A stretch of 64,000 nucleotides of DNA from an uncultured Synechococcus sp. GTDB taxonomy: Bacteria > Cyanobacteriota > Cyanobacteriia > PCC-6307 > Cyanobiaceae. The notes under the pieces were generated by a model, which worked only from the letters and a program-made list of their open reading frames with translations, was not told the origin of the DNA and did no database searches. Position 1 is the stretch's first letter. The number at the start of each line of letters is the position of its first letter. The position numbers and the translations under genes are program-made. The DNA is taken from positions 62,001-126,000 of the forward strand of contig CASICK010000002.1 in the NCBI GenBank assembly GCA_949373155.1, written 5' to 3'. Positions 53,641-64,000 of the stretch are shown piece by piece.

Positions 53641-54573
53641 ATGCGTCGCCTGCTCTCTTCCACTTTTGCCGCACTGATCGTCGGCCTCGCTGTCTTCAGC
53701 GCACCCGCTGCAAGTTGGGCCTATCCCTTCTGGGCACAACAAAATTATGAGTCTCCCCGGGAGGCCACTGGCAAGATCGTTTGTGCGAACTGCCACCTGG
53801 CACAAAAGCTCACTCAGGCAGAAGTTCCTCAGTCCGTGCTGCCTGACAGCGTCTTCAAGGCAGTAGTCAAGATCCCTTACGACACAGGCGTTCAAGAGCT
53901 CGGTGCTGATGGCAGTCAGGTTGCTCTCCAGGTGGGAGCTGTTGTGATGCTTCCTGATGGCTTCACACTTGCTCCTCAGGATCGCTGGACCGATGAGATC
54001 AAGGAAGAAACAGAGGGCGTTTATTTCAGCGAGTACAGCGACGACCAGCCCAACATCATTTTGGTTGGACCGATCCCTGGCGATGAGCATCAAGAGATTG
54101 TCTTCCCAGTGCTGGCCCCTGATCCCGCAACGGATAGCAGCATCAGTTTTGGTAAGTACTCCATTCACGTTGGTGGCAACCGCGGCCGCGGCCAGGTGTA
54201 CCCAACTGGTGAAAAGAGCAATAACACCGTTTATACAGCGCCAGCTTCTGGCTCTGTCAGCGCCATTGAGCCTGGTGACAATGGGGCAAGCGTGGTCACC
54301 GTGACGTCTGCGGATGGGTCTGAAATCTCAGAGACCGTTCCAGTGGGCCCCGCCCTGCTGGTCTCTGTTGGCGATGTCGTTGAAGCTGGTGCTCCGATTA
54401 CTGACGATCCCAATGTTGGTGGATTCGGTCAGCTCGATACAGAAGTCGTTCTTCAGAATCCGGTTCGCATCTACGGCATGCTTGCGTTCTTCGCAGCAGT
54501 TGCTTTGGCTCAGATCATGCTGGTTCTGAAGAAGAGGCAGATTGAGAAGGTACAAGCGGCAGAAGGCGTCTGA
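53641..54573 (+). CDS. petA: Cytochrome f
   Basis: Cytochrome f accepts electrons from Rieske and passes them to plastocyanin or cytochrome c6. The 310-residue precursor has a signal peptide (about 1-27), mature N-terminus Tyr28 ([17 protein letters not shown]) whose amino group is an expected haem ligand, haem site CANCH (Cys48, Cys51, His52), the small and large lumenal domains and a C-terminal membrane anchor (about 276-295) ending KKRQIEKVQ. The upstream in-frame extension is not used. Confidence 0.98.
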   Translation: MRRLLSSTFAALIVGLAVFSAPAASWAYPFWAQQNYESPREATGKIVCANCHLAQKLTQAEVPQSVLPDSVFKAVVKIPYDTGVQELGADGSQVALQVGAVVMLPDGFTLAPQDRWTDEIKEETEGVYFSEYSDDQPNIILVGPIPGDEHQEIVFPVLAPDPATDSSISFGKYSIHVGGNRGRGQVYPTGEKSNNTVYTAPASGSVSAIEPGDNGASVVTVTSADGSEISETVPVGPALLVSVGDVVEAGAPITDDPNVGGFGQLDTEVVLQNPVRIYGMLAFFAAVALAQIMLVLKKRQIEKVQAAEGV

Positions 54574-54578
54574 TCGAG

Positions 54579-55445
54579 GTGATCATTCCTGCTGTATTTA
54601 CATCACCTGGGCCCGTGCTTTTTCAGCTCGGGCCTATTACTTTGCGTTGGTACGGGCTGCTTATTGCACTCGCAGTGCTCATTGGCCTCAATTTATCGAG
54701 CTGGTTGGCTAAACAGAGAAATCTTGAATCGGGATTGATTAGCGACCTTCTTCCCATTCTTGTGTTGGCTGCCATTATCGGCGCGCGTCTTTACTACGTG
54801 GCTTTTGAATGGCGCTCTTATCAAAATTCCTGGTGGGATGTATTTGCGATTTGGCAAGGGGGAATTGCGATCCATGGTGCATTGATCGGAGGCACGATCT
54901 CTGTGATTTTGTTCTGTCGTTGGCGGAGAGTTTCGTTTTGGGATCTGCTCGATGTTTTGGTTCCATCCGTGATTCTTGGCCAAACAATTGGCCGCTGGGG
55001 GAATTTTTTTAATTCAGAAGCTTTTGGGGTTCCAACCGAATTGCCTTGGAAATTATTCATTCCTTATTCGAGCCGTCCTCAGATCTTTGTCGATGCAGAG
55101 TTCTTTCATCCCACATTCCTTTATGAATCTGTTTGGAATTTGGTGGTCTTTATCTTGTTAATGATGTTGTTTCAATGGGGGCGTAGCGGGCGCATTTCGC
55201 TTCCATCAGGAGCTCTAAGTTGTTTTTATTTGCTCGCTTACAGCCTGGGTCGTGTCTGGATTGAGGGTCTGAGAATTGACCCGCTCTGTTTAGGAGGTGT
55301 GCCTCCATTTTGCGACGGTGGCTTGAGAATTGCTCAGTTGATGAGCCTCTCGTTGTTGCTGCTTGCGGGCTTTGGTTTGTTTTGGCTATACGGGAAACGA
55401 AAGTCTTTGCCTGATCCAGGCTTACGCACCCCAGGTACTTCATGA
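54579..55445 (+). CDS. lgt: Prolipoprotein diacylglyceryl transferase
   Basis: Lgt adds diacylglycerol to the lipobox Cys of prelipoproteins at the cytoplasmic membrane. The 288-residue protein has about seven membrane helices and the motifs [31 protein letters not shown] and [17 protein letters not shown] (signature). The start is GTG 54579, five bases after petA, so it is cotranscribed with the b6f genes. Its stop overlaps the cobM ATG by four bases (ATGA). Confidence 0.96.
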   Translation: MIIPAVFTSPGPVLFQLGPITLRWYGLLIALAVLIGLNLSSWLAKQRNLESGLISDLLPILVLAAIIGARLYYVAFEWRSYQNSWWDVFAIWQGGIAIHGALIGGTISVILFCRWRRVSFWDLLDVLVPSVILGQTIGRWGNFFNSEAFGVPTELPWKLFIPYSSRPQIFVDAEFFHPTFLYESVWNLVVFILLMMLFQWGRSGRISLPSGALSCFYLLAYSLGRVWIEGLRIDPLCLGGVPPFCDGGLRIAQLMSLSLLLLAGFGLFWLYGKRKSLPDPGLRTPGTS

Positions 55446-56197
55446 CCACAGTGTCGATCGTCGGTGCAGGCCCCGGAGCTCCTGATCTCCTAACGCGTCG
55501 TGCCGAGAACCGGTTGCAGTCCGCTCAGGTTTTGATTTGGACAGACTCATTGGTTTCGCCTCAGATCGCGGCTCTAGCTCCTGATCACTGCGAAAAGATT
55601 CGCAGCAGCACGCTCACGCTGGAAGATGTGCTCCCACTGATGATTGATCGTGCCAAGAAAGGCCTCCAGGTTGTTCGTCTTCATGACGGTGATCCCTGCT
55701 TATACGGAGCGCTTTCAGAGCAAATTTGTGGTTTAAGCGATGCTGGGATCTCTGTAGAGGTGGTTCCAGGAATCAGCGCTTATCAGGCGACCGCTTCAGC
55801 TTTAGGGGCTGAACTCACGATTCCTGGCCTCGTTCAGACCATCGTTCTAGGGAGGGCTGGTGGACGCACTGGGGTTCCGGAAACGGAGAGCTTGGAGAAT
55901 CTTGCTCGCCTCAAAGCATCGCTCTGCCTCTATCTCAGTGCTCGCCATGTTGAGGAGGTACAAGCAACTTTGTTGAAGCATTATTCGCCTGATACGCCGG
56001 TTGCGATCGGTCACCGTGTGAGTTGGCCCGATGAATGGCTGCAAGTCGTCCCATTGGACCGCATGGCAGCGATCTCTCGAGAGCAAAATCTGATCCGGAC
56101 CACTCTTTATGTCGTAAGTCCAGCATTGAAGGCAAGTCGGCAGCGCTCAAAGCTTTACTCGCCAGACCACGATCACCTGTTCCGCCCTAGTCATTAA
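55442..56197 (+). CDS. cobM: Precorrin-4 C11-methyltransferase
   Basis: CobM/CbiF methylates C11 in cobalamin synthesis using SAM. The 251-residue protein has the tetrapyrrole-methylase motifs [37 protein letters not shown] and [22 protein letters not shown]. Length is normal. The start overlaps lgt by four bases, so it ends the petC-petA-lgt-cobM run. tRNA-Val follows about 40 bases later. Confidence 0.95.
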   Translation: MTTVSIVGAGPGAPDLLTRRAENRLQSAQVLIWTDSLVSPQIAALAPDHCEKIRSSTLTLEDVLPLMIDRAKKGLQVVRLHDGDPCLYGALSEQICGLSDAGISVEVVPGISAYQATASALGAELTIPGLVQTIVLGRAGGRTGVPETESLENLARLKASLCLYLSARHVEEVQATLLKHYSPDTPVAIGHRVSWPDEWLQVVPLDRMAAISREQNLIRTTLYVVSPALKASRQRSKLYSPDHDHLFRPSH

Positions 56198-56236
56198 GTA
56201 TCAGGCTTCCCCATTGTGGTTTAAGATTTGAATCTG

Positions 56237-56308
<72 letters not shown>

Positions 56309-56408
56309 TTTTAATCTTTTAAATTAAAAGTTAATTCGCTCATTGATTATGTGAAATTTGAATATGGCAGACAGTTTGGCGAAAAGCAACTAAAATTTTA
56401 TTAGGTGA

Positions 56409-57227
56409 ATGTATGGAATGCCTGAAGTTAGGGACGCTGTCGATCACTCAGATTCTCGTCATGACGACCTCGCTTCACTTGGTCGAGTCTTAAGGGAAGA
56501 GCGGGAAAGGCAAGGGATGAGTTGCCAAGCTTTTGCTGAGTCGCTCCATATGGGGAAAGAGCAGCTTGCAGCGTTAGAAAATGGAGATCAAAACAACTTG
56601 CCAGAACCCGTTTTTATTTGCGGGATGTTGCGAAGAGTCGCGCAGAAATTGGGATTGGATCCTGTTCCATTAGTTCAACAATTCCAATCTCAGCTGCGTG
56701 AAACGAGTGGGGCGCCTAAAAAGCGTATGAGTCTGGAGCGCTCCATATCTACCGATTCAGCTCAAGGCAAGCAGGACTCCGTACCGATGGGGCGCTGGAT
56801 CCGGAATGCAGCCATACCGTTGTTCCTCGTTGCGGTAACAGCGGTCAGCGCTATTGCATTTCGTGGCAACCGCCAGCAACCAGCAGCAGTAAACACCGTG
56901 GCTCCGCAGGATCAACCTGTGCTTCAGCCCACTCCAGCCAAAGACAACGATTCAGCCAGCAACGTTGTTGCTAATGGTGACCTCAAAACTCCAGGCCCGA
57001 TATCGCTTGTTAGTTCACAACCGAGCTGGGTGTCCGTCCGCAATCGGAGCGGGGAGGTGATCTTTGAGGGAACTCTCAACGAACCAAAACGGTTTGAGGG
57101 CGATCAGGGGCTTGAAGTCTTCGCGGGACGACCTGATTTGGTTCGATTCAGTAGTGGGAATGCATCGCCTCGTGCCTTGGGCAGCATCGATCAGTTGCGT
57201 TGGTACCCCCTTACTTCTGAACCTTGA
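56409..57227 (+). CDS. RodZ-like helix-turn-helix membrane protein
   Basis: The 272-residue protein has an N-terminal XRE-type HTH (about 22-90: LGRVLREERERQGMSCQAFAESLHMGKEQLAALENGD), a polar linker, one membrane helix (about 136-153, AAIPLFLVAVTAVSAIAF), a Pro/Gln-rich spacer and a C-terminal beta domain resembling DUF4115 (QPSWVSVRNRSGEVIFEGTL). This is the RodZ layout, linking MreB to the envelope. No mreB is nearby. ATG 56418 is another start. The last 17 bases overlap ppx. Confidence 0.82.
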   Translation: MYGMPEVRDAVDHSDSRHDDLASLGRVLREERERQGMSCQAFAESLHMGKEQLAALENGDQNNLPEPVFICGMLRRVAQKLGLDPVPLVQQFQSQLRETSGAPKKRMSLERSISTDSAQGKQDSVPMGRWIRNAAIPLFLVAVTAVSAIAFRGNRQQPAAVNTVAPQDQPVLQPTPAKDNDSASNVVANGDLKTPGPISLVSSQPSWVSVRNRSGEVIFEGTLNEPKRFEGDQGLEVFAGRPDLVRFSSGNASPRALGSIDQLRWYPLTSEP

Positions 57228-58794
57228 GCTTGAGATTTAAACCGGTGACCTCTCTGAGAATTGGGGCACAGCCTTCCAAGCCCCACTGCTCGAGACTCAA
57301 ATCCAGATCAGCCTTTTTTCCGACCAACTCCAGGACAAGATTTTCGTCTTTGACTTTGACAATCAATCTTTTGACCACCGGCTCTGGACGTCGATCGAGG
57401 GCCACCGCCAATCTGAGCAGTAAGGCCATCTCTGAGACCGTGCGCCGATTGTCACGGCTTTGAAGGGTCTGCCAAGCCTCATGCCTTTTTTTGGGAAGGC
57501 TGCGGCGGTGATAGCGCGCGATGGCAGCCACCATCAGATGCTCCGCTTCTGAATAGCCCAGAAGTTCCCCATGGCGGATTAGATACCAGGAGTGCTTGTG
57601 ATACGCGCTGAGATTGATATGTTGGCCGCAGGCGTGAAGCATCGCTGCAGCCCATAGCAAGTCACGGCCTGAGCCATCGTCACGATGCAGATGGCCTTTG
57701 GTGTTGTCGTAAAGAGTGAGTGCATGAGCAGCCACACTCTCGGATCTTTGTTGATTGACGGCAAAACGCTGCGCCTGATGGATCACGGTGCGCTGTCGAA
57801 TGCTGCTTTGAAAGCTGAAACGGTCTTCTAGAAGGCCCTGACGCAACATCCAATCAACGATGAGGCCTTCGCGGAGAGCTCGTTCACTCAGAACCAGTTC
57901 ATTCACTCCCAACATCTGCATGCTGGTTTGCAGAATTAAGGCCCCTGGAACAATGATCTCCGCGCGCCGATCGTTAATGGATGCCAACCCTTTGCGTTGC
58001 TCCGGTGTCATTACCACCAAGCGATCAACCACCCTGTCGAGACGTTGTTTAGTGACCCGATAGCCGTGAAGCTTCAGCGGTGGATGATCCTCCTCGCTGG
58101 CGGCTAGGGCTCCCACGGCCATCGCGGTGCCACTTGTGGCCACCATGACTGGCGTTTCTTCAGGGGTGATCCGTCTCAACACTTTGTTAACAGCAGGCTC
58201 TAAGGAGCCTTGAATGAAGGCTTGAAGAAAGGTCCGACGCTGCGGGGGCATCGGGTCATCTTTTACGAAATCTCGCTGGAGTCGCACCGCTCCAACCCTT
58301 GTGCTGGTGAGTGCTCGAGCATCACGACCATCCGCAAGGATCAACTCTGTGGATCCGCCGCCGATGTCCAGCACAAGATGCGGACAGTCTCCAAAAGGCA
58401 TGCCTGAGAGCACGCCTAGGTAGATCAAGCGGGCTTCTTCTGGACCACTGACGAGATCAACTTCGAGATCGAATTGATCCTGAATTTCTTTTAAAAAGTC
58501 CCGACCATTCGGGGCTTCACGCACCGCGCTGGTGGCTGCGGTCACGATTTGTTCAACCTGATGACTCAGAGCGAGTTCGCGAAAACGACGCAGCGCTTCG
58601 AGCCCGCGTTCTATTGCGGCCTCAGAGAGGTTGCCTGTCTCGGGATCTCTTTCGCCAAGCCGAGTGGTGGACTTCTCAGCTAAGTCGATGCTGAAGGTTC
58701 GAAGCTCAGGATCAACAGAGGCCACCAACAGGTGGGTGGAATTGGTGCCGATATCAATCGCGGCAATTTTTCGCAAGGCTCGACTCTTTTGCAT
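57211..58794 (-). CDS. ppx: Exopolyphosphatase (Ppx/GppA family)
   Basis: Ppx/GppA enzymes hydrolyse polyphosphate or pppGpp. The 527-residue protein from ATG 58794 has the ASKHA motifs KIAAIDIGTNSTHLLVASV, VTAATSAVREAPNGRDFL, VDLVSGPEEARLIYLGVL and HLVLDIGGGSTELI, then a C-terminal HD-like helical domain (HACGQHINLSAYHKHSWYLIRHGELLGYSEAEHLMVAAIARYHR). A GTG at 58821 would add nine residues. Its 3' end overlaps the RodZ-like gene by 17 bases. Confidence 0.92.
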   Translation of the reverse strand: MQKSRALRKIAAIDIGTNSTHLLVASVDPELRTFSIDLAEKSTTRLGERDPETGNLSEAAIERGLEALRRFRELALSHQVEQIVTAATSAVREAPNGRDFLKEIQDQFDLEVDLVSGPEEARLIYLGVLSGMPFGDCPHLVLDIGGGSTELILADGRDARALTSTRVGAVRLQRDFVKDDPMPPQRRTFLQAFIQGSLEPAVNKVLRRITPEETPVMVATSGTAMAVGALAASEEDHPPLKLHGYRVTKQRLDRVVDRLVVMTPEQRKGLASINDRRAEIIVPGALILQTSMQMLGVNELVLSERALREGLIVDWMLRQGLLEDRFSFQSSIRQRTVIHQAQRFAVNQQRSESVAAHALTLYDNTKGHLHRDDGSGRDLLWAAAMLHACGQHINLSAYHKHSWYLIRHGELLGYSEAEHLMVAAIARYHRRSLPKKRHEAWQTLQSRDNRRTVSEMALLLRLAVALDRRPEPVVKRLIVKVKDENLVLELVGKKADLDLSLEQWGLEGCAPILREVTGLNLKLKVQK

Positions 58795-58898
58795 GCTCGG
58801 CCCTGCTGTCACTTCACGCACCGCGCTGAAAGCTCATCCACTTTGCCCTAAACAGACATCAAGAACCTCTGCTTAGGGTTCAACAACTGGAGTTCTTT

Positions 58899-59810
58899 TT
58901 GTCAGTCAGCTCCGCCAAGCGCATGTTGTTTCGTCAAACCCTGGCTCCATGGGTTGCCCTGTTGCGTTGGAACAAACCCAGCGGAAGACTGATTTTGCTG
59001 ATTCCAGCTGGTTGGAGTCTTTGGCTTACTCCGAATGCACCGCCCTCAGCGGCCCTCGTGGTGATGATCGTGCTCGGCGGCCTTGCGGTGAGTGGGGCTG
59101 GCTGTATTGCCAATGATTTATGGGATCGCCGCATCGATCGCAATGTGGAACGCACCAAGCAGCGTCCACTTGCGCAAGGAAGTTTGAGCGTTGCGCAGGC
59201 TGTCGTTGCGTTGATCGTGCTCTTAGTCATCAGTTTGATCGTGGTGCTGAGCTTGCCAGATTCCGTGCGCAACCTCTGCCTTTTGCTGGCTTGTCTCGCT
59301 CTGCCGCCGATCTTGATCTACCCGTCCGCCAAGCGATGGTTCGCCTACCCCCAAGCGGTCTTGGCCTTGTGCTGGGGTTTCGCGGTGTTGATTCCTTGGG
59401 CGGCTCAAACCGGAGCTCTTAACGGCGGTTGGCCTCTTGCAGGTTGTTGGGTTGCCACCGTGCTTTGGACGTTTTCTTTTGACACGGTGTATGCGATGGC
59501 AGATCGTCCGGATGATGCCCGGATGTCTTTAAACAGCAGTGCACTGACCCTTGGACCATCCGTCTTGCGCGTCGTGGGTGTCACCTATGCGCTCTCGATG
59601 CTGGCCCTGGCTGTTGCCGTCTCTTTTGCAGGAATCGGAGTCATTTTCTGGCCGTTCTGGTTGGTGGTGGCCTTCGGGATGCAGCGTGCAACCCGAGCGC
59701 TCAAAAGCGTTAGGCAGCAGCCCATGTCGGCGTATGGCGTCCATTTCAGTCATCAGGTGCGCTTGGGCGCGCTGTTGTTGTTGGGTCTTGTTGTCGGGCG
59801 ACTGGGCTGA
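58899..59810 (+). CDS. ubiA: 4-hydroxybenzoate polyprenyltransferase-like UbiA
   Basis: UbiA-type prenyltransferase; in cyanobacteria it probably acts in plastoquinone synthesis. The 303-residue protein has about eight membrane helices, the first Asp-rich motif GCIANDLWDRRIDRNVERTKQRPLAQGSLS and the second DTVYAMADRPDDARM. The start is a TTG at 58899 with GGAG seven bases upstream, which is a good placement. Its stop overlaps the next ATG (TGATG at 59808). Confidence 0.93.
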   Translation: MSVSSAKRMLFRQTLAPWVALLRWNKPSGRLILLIPAGWSLWLTPNAPPSAALVVMIVLGGLAVSGAGCIANDLWDRRIDRNVERTKQRPLAQGSLSVAQAVVALIVLLVISLIVVLSLPDSVRNLCLLLACLALPPILIYPSAKRWFAYPQAVLALCWGFAVLIPWAAQTGALNGGWPLAGCWVATVLWTFSFDTVYAMADRPDDARMSLNSSALTLGPSVLRVVGVTYALSMLALAVAVSFAGIGVIFWPFWLVVAFGMQRATRALKSVRQQPMSAYGVHFSHQVRLGALLLLGLVVGRLG

Positions 59811-60733
59811 TGCACCACACCGATCGGTCTGAAGTGTTGCTGCACGCTCTGAAGAGTGGTGATGAGGTGGCCGTCGTGGCCGCCAGCTCTGCGCTTGACA
59901 ACACTGACAACCTTTTGCGAGGGATCTCGATCCTGGACAGCTGGGGATTGCGAATCCGTCCGGATGTGATCAGCCAACGGCGATGGGGCTATTTGGCCGG
60001 ACGGGATGACGAACGTCGGAGTGATTTTCAATCGTTTCCCGATGCATCCCTCTTGGCCTGTGCACGCGGTGGCTGGGGCGCTGCCAGGCTGTTGGAACAC
60101 CCTTTTGTTTGGCAGCCAGGATGGTTACTGGGCTTCTCGGACGTGACTGCACTGCTCTGCGCTCGCATGGCAGCAGGTGTAAGCGGAGGGGTCCATGGGC
60201 CCTTAATCACGACCCTCGCTGATGAACCCGAGTGGAGCCAGAGGCGACTTCATGATTTGCTCTTTGGCCATGCGCTGCTGGATCTTCAAGGGCTGCCCTG
60301 GCGGGGAGGAGTGGCTGTCGGCCCATTGTTAACGCTGAATTTAACCGTGGCATCCCATTTGATCGGGACTCCTTTCTTGCCTGATCTGAGTGGAGTTGTG
60401 TTGGTTATCGAAGACATCGGCGAAGCTCCCTATCGGATTGATCGCATGCTCACGCAGTGGCGACTAGCTGGTCTGCTGCAATCGCTTGCCGGTCTTGGCT
60501 TCGGTCGATTCCTGGGCTGCGATCACGAGTCGGACTCAGGTGGCTTCAGCTTGGAAGAGGTGTTGCGAGAGCGCACTGCAGACTTAGGGATCCCAGTGGT
60601 GGCCAACCTGCTTGTGGGGCACGGTCCGGGGGGGAATGCAGCGCTGCCGGTTGGTGCGATCGCGACCCTCGATGGCGATCAGGGTGTCTTGAAGGTGGGG
60701 GCTAACCCTGGCGTTCAGCCAACACCGCCGTAG
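59810..60733 (+). CDS. LD-carboxypeptidase (peptidase S66, LdcA/MccF-like)
   Basis: S66 peptidases cleave L,D-peptide bonds in recycled muropeptides or hydrolyse microcin-type conjugates. The 307-residue protein has [19 protein letters not shown] (N-terminal strand), [39 protein letters not shown] (nucleophile Ser in GFSD) and [21 protein letters not shown] with the catalytic Glu, ending with [19 protein letters not shown] (catalytic His). It overlaps ubiA by one base. The last 32 bases overlap ispD tail to tail. Confidence 0.9.
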   Translation: MHHTDRSEVLLHALKSGDEVAVVAASSALDNTDNLLRGISILDSWGLRIRPDVISQRRWGYLAGRDDERRSDFQSFPDASLLACARGGWGAARLLEHPFVWQPGWLLGFSDVTALLCARMAAGVSGGVHGPLITTLADEPEWSQRRLHDLLFGHALLDLQGLPWRGGVAVGPLLTLNLTVASHLIGTPFLPDLSGVVLVIEDIGEAPYRIDRMLTQWRLAGLLQSLAGLGFGRFLGCDHESDSGGFSLEEVLRERTADLGIPVVANLLVGHGPGGNAALPVGAIATLDGDQGVLKVGANPGVQPTPP

Positions 60734-61379
60734 CGACAGTGAGATCAAAAGGGGTCGTGACTTTGATATTGGAGGGACCAGCATCAAGAACGTTGACCGG
60801 CCATCCCAAGCGCTCATAAAGGGAGGCGTCATCGGTGACAGTCCAGCCATTCGCGCGGGCCTCACGATGACCCTGGCGGAGTTCATCCACTGAAAAGGCT
60901 TGCGGAGTCTGAGCTGCCCACAGCTCTGCGCGATTCGGGGTCGCTGTGATCACGCCTGATTCGTCCACTTGTTTAATCGTGTCCGTGACAGGGGTGGCAG
61001 CAATCACGGCCTTGCCGCCGCGAACGGCTGCAGCACAGCGGTTAAACAAGTCGGGTGAGGCGAGACAGCGGGCCCCGTCATGGATCAGCACATGTCGAGC
61101 TTCGTCTGGTAGTCCGGCTAGTCCCCGTTCTACTGACTCCTGACGACTGTCTCCGCCTGCAATCCAAGCGACGGGTTTGGGAGCGCCTTCAACGAGAGCA
61201 AGAATCTCGGAACGGTCAATCTCTTGACCAATAATTCCGATCCAATGGATCGTCTCAGCTTCAAGAGCTGCTTGCAGTGTCCATGCCAGAACGGGTTGTC
61301 CAGACAAGGTCAGCAGCAGCTTGTTGCGGGTCGCCCCCATCCGCCGCCCACTACCAGCGGCTGCGATCAACAGATGCAT
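60702..61379 (-). CDS. ispD: 2-C-methyl-D-erythritol 4-phosphate cytidylyltransferase
   Basis: IspD makes CDP-ME in the non-mevalonate isoprenoid pathway, feeding chlorophyll, carotenoid and plastoquinone side chains. The 225-residue protein has [33 protein letters not shown] with the nucleotide-binding Gly/Arg/Lys loop, [19 protein letters not shown] and [19 protein letters not shown] followed by [15 protein letters not shown]. Length is normal. Confidence 0.95.
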   Translation of the reverse strand: MHLLIAAAGSGRRMGATRNKLLLTLSGQPVLAWTLQAALEAETIHWIGIIGQEIDRSEILALVEGAPKPVAWIAGGDSRQESVERGLAGLPDEARHVLIHDGARCLASPDLFNRCAAAVRGGKAVIAATPVTDTIKQVDESGVITATPNRAELWAAQTPQAFSVDELRQGHREARANGWTVTDDASLYERLGWPVNVLDAGPSNIKVTTPFDLTVATAVLAERQG

Positions 61380-61451
61380 AAGCGACTCCTGTTTTCAGCA
61401 ACCTGAAACGGCCTCCATACAATCAGCTCGCACCACTTGTGCAGTTGTTTC

Positions 61452-62282
61452 ATGCGCCTTCTCGTTTTAAGCCCAGGAACAGCTCAACAGCAACTTGAGC
61501 GTATGCCTGCGATAGCAGCCTGTGCCAAAGAGCTTGGGGCTTCGATCCAAGTGGCGTGTTCCCCTGCCTACCTATCGCTGTGGACGTTGCTGCCCTCGGT
61601 CGAAAAAATCATTCCCTTTGACTTTTCTGCAAGTTTGACCATGGCCGATTGGGCCAATCTTCTTGGCTCTGTCCGAGAACCTGATTTCCAGGTTTGCCTC
61701 AATTTTGCTGAAGGACGTCAGGTGAACCTGATGCTGTCGATGAGTCATATTCCAACTCGGGTCTCAGAAGCTGGATTTGCCTCCACTGCTGTTGCCAGCC
61801 AGGCTGAAGGCTGGAGTGCGCAACGGCTTTCAGGATTTCTGGCTCCGTTCGGTTTCAACTTGGATGCCGGGGCATTTCGGATCAGCTTGCCTGCAGCGCT
61901 TATGGACAGCGCGCGCGAACGGCAGCCACAGGGAGATGGTCCTTTGTTGTTGCTTCAACCCGCTGCAACGCCGGGAGATTGGCCAGCAGAACGCTGGAAG
62001 CAATTGCCGCTCACCATCAAAGATAAGCTTCCTGGTCTGCGAACCATTCAGCTCAGAGACAACAGCGCGCTTTCAGAGAGAGCAGCGCAGATTGCCTGTT
62101 CAGACGTGGTGTTGACCAGTTGTCCTGTGACCAGTCTGTTGGCAGCATTTTGCGGAGTGCCATTGGTCGCCCTCGGATTATCTGGCGATCAACTGCCGGA
62201 GCGGGATGTGATTCGGCATCTCGGCAATGACGATCTCCGCTCTCTCTCTGAAGCTGATGTATTGGAGGCGATGGGCTTTTGA
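61452..62282 (+). CDS. GT9-like (ADP-heptose:LPS heptosyltransferase-related) protein
   Basis: The 276-residue protein from ATG 61452 has a GT-B layout: RLLVLSPGTAQQQLERMPAI, then a C-terminal half with LLLLQPAATPGDWPAERWKQL (the GT9 donor-site strand) and DVVLTSCPVTSLLAAFCGVPLVALGLSG. It is shorter than typical heptosyltransferases, and the acceptor is unknown. An outer-membrane polysaccharide role is inferred. Its stop overlaps the next gene's ATG (TGATG). Confidence 0.78.
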   Translation: MRLLVLSPGTAQQQLERMPAIAACAKELGASIQVACSPAYLSLWTLLPSVEKIIPFDFSASLTMADWANLLGSVREPDFQVCLNFAEGRQVNLMLSMSHIPTRVSEAGFASTAVASQAEGWSAQRLSGFLAPFGFNLDAGAFRISLPAALMDSARERQPQGDGPLLLLQPAATPGDWPAERWKQLPLTIKDKLPGLRTIQLRDNSALSERAAQIACSDVVLTSCPVTSLLAAFCGVPLVALGLSGDQLPERDVIRHLGNDDLRSLSEADVLEAMGF

Positions 62283-63388
62283 TGAAGAGGCCACGACGGA
62301 GGTCGCAACAACGCCGTCGGCCTCAGCGCTACCCGTCTCAGTTTTATCGCCCTCAGCTACGCCAGCTGGCCAGGCCATGGCTGTTACCCGTCGTAGCCCT
62401 CGCCATCGTGATCTTGGGCGGAGCGATTGGCTACCGGATCACGGAGGGATGGGACTGGGGTGATTGCTTGTGGATGGTGCTGATCACAATCAGCACCATC
62501 GGTTACGGAGAAGTGGAGCCCCTCTCCCAGGCCGGACGGCTGGTGACGGTTTTGATCGTGGCAGGAGGCATCGTCGTGGTGCAACTCTCGATTCAAAAGA
62601 TTCTTGGCCTGACAGAATCCGGATACTTCCGCCAGTTGCGGGAGTTGAGGTTTCGCCGAAATCTGCGGCGTATGAACAACCATGTGATTCTTTGCGGGTA
62701 CGGCCGCATTGGCCGGGAGATTGCCGAACAGCTGCTCCTGGAGACCGTTCCTGTGCTGGTGGTGGAGATGGATTCGGCTCGTCGGCAGGCGGCCGAAGAA
62801 CGCGGTTTACCTGTGCTGCAGGCTGATGCGACTCTCGATGAGACCCTCCTTGAGGCTGGACTCCATCGCTGCCGCAGCCTGGTGGCGGCTCTGCCCAGCG
62901 ATGCTGCCAATCTGTATGTCACTCTCAGCGCCCGAGGCTTGGAGCCTGGATGCCGGCTCATCGCTCGAGCAGATAGCGAGGAAGCGGCAGCAAAGCTTGA
63001 ACTTGCTGGAGCCACGGTTGTGGTGAGTCCTTACGTTGCTGGGGGCAGGGTGATGGCAGCAACAGCACTTCGGCCTTTGGCCGTTGACTTTATGGATCTG
63101 TTGTCTGGGTCGGAATTTGAAATTGAAGAATTTCGTTTAAGTCGTGATCCATTCCTTGTCGCTCACTTGGCCAGCAAGAGCTTGTCGGAGCTCCAGCTGG
63201 GCCGGCGCAGTGGGGCGACGGTTCTGGCCATCCGTGATGGCAGCTCATTGAAGGGAAATCCCAGCGGGGAAGAACGGCTTGGTCCTGGTCAACTTCTTGT
63301 GGTGATGGGGAGCCAGAAGCAGCTGGAGCTATTTCGCAATTTGCTGGGTGATGCCATCGACACGATTGAAACGATGCGGGGCGTTTAG
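62282..63388 (+). CDS. Potassium channel with RCK (TrkA-N) domain
   Basis: The 368-residue channel subunit has a basic N-terminus (about 1-30, many Arg), TM1 (about 31-51), pore helix and selectivity filter ISTIGYGEVEP (TIGYG 72-76), TM2 (about 84-105), RCK-N (NNHVILCGYGRIGREIAEQLL, about 131 on) and an RCK-C domain to the end. This is the MthK-like 2-TM architecture, with a ligand-gated K+ flux. It overlaps the GT9-like gene by one base. Confidence 0.92.
   Translation: MKRPRRRSQQRRRPQRYPSQFYRPQLRQLARPWLLPVVALAIVILGGAIGYRITEGWDWGDCLWMVLITISTIGYGEVEPLSQAGRLVTVLIVAGGIVVVQLSIQKILGLTESGYFRQLRELRFRRNLRRMNNHVILCGYGRIGREIAEQLLLETVPVLVVEMDSARRQAAEERGLPVLQADATLDETLLEAGLHRCRSLVAALPSDAANLYVTLSARGLEPGCRLIARADSEEAAAKLELAGATVVVSPYVAGGRVMAATALRPLAVDFMDLLSGSEFEIEEFRLSRDPFLVAHLASKSLSELQLGRRSGATVLAIRDGSSLKGNPSGEERLGPGQLLVVMGSQKQLELFRNLLGDAIDTIETMRGV

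Positions 63389-64000
<612 letters not shown>

Overview
The window looks like a piece of the chromosome of a marine picocyanobacterium, most likely a marine Synechococcus. Evidence: a complete-type kaiA-kaiB-kaiC clock locus (Prochlorococcus lacks kaiA), photosystem I genes psaF/psaJ, cytochrome b6f genes petC/petA, two high-light-inducible (Hli) proteins, several cyanobacteria-restricted DUF families (DUF1825, DUF3067, DUF3086, DUF3119, DUF3288), and a 62-residue protein that I believe is the hyper-conserved protein of the Prochlorococcus/marine Synechococcus clade. Genes are dense, short-spaced and on both strands. I see no rRNA, CRISPR array, insertion sequence, integrase or prophage gene.

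Layout. 0-2.5 kb: kaiA (5' cut off by the window edge), kaiB and kaiC. 2.6-6.0 kb, opposite strand: purD-nblS, converging on kaiC. 6.1-14.2 kb: a secreted protein, purC, an Omp85/BamA barrel, lpxC-fabZ-lpxA-lpxB and an exported msrA, forming an outer-membrane/lipid A operon. 14.3-18.3 kb: small hypotheticals, pepA, a GIY-YIG protein, a helix-hairpin-helix protein and a LuxR-type regulator with a degenerate receiver. 18.4-22.1 kb: DUF1825, tyrS, an exported hypothetical, SMP-30 and pyrF. 22.2-26.4 kb, minus strand: plsY, DUF3086, DUF3119, an MlaE-type permease and a GPH-type transporter. 26.5-30.8 kb: tRNA-Gly, glgX, a degenerate metallo-beta-lactamase-like protein, HU and gluQ.

30.8-36.2 kb is the odd region. 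Intergenic spaces are long and AT-rich. It holds an Hli operon, several proteins of 31-53 residues on both strands, two small exported hypotheticals and a cluster of three exact cyanobacterial DnaA-box sequences flanking an AT-rich stretch. It ends with DUF3288 and MAPEG proteins.

36.4-46.1 kb: a DprA/LOG-like Rossmann protein, a BioD/DRTGG protein, an SDR, map, rplS, tRNA-Trp, the hyper-conserved protein, tRNA-Asp closely followed by gltX, a cation/proton antiporter, two overlapping small genes and wecB. 46.2-56.2 kb: pilT, a second Hli, tsaD, psaF-psaJ, gmk, an NFACT/RqcH protein, tatC, DUF3067, petC-petA, lgt and cobM. 56.2-64 kb: tRNA-Val, a RodZ-like protein, ppx, ubiA, an S66 carboxypeptidase, ispD, a GT9-like protein, a K+ channel with RCK domain, and the 5' part of fabG.

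How the genes fit together: clock and light/stress signalling (Kai, NblS, Hli), envelope building (Omp85, Lpx, PlsY, Lgt, MlaE), photosynthetic electron transport with its export route (TatC beside the twin-arginine Rieske protein), and translation (TyrRS, GluRS, GluQ-RS, L19, NFACT, TsaD, three biosynthetically linked tRNAs). Starts were judged from Shine-Dalgarno spacing and family N-termini by eye; no search or computation was run.
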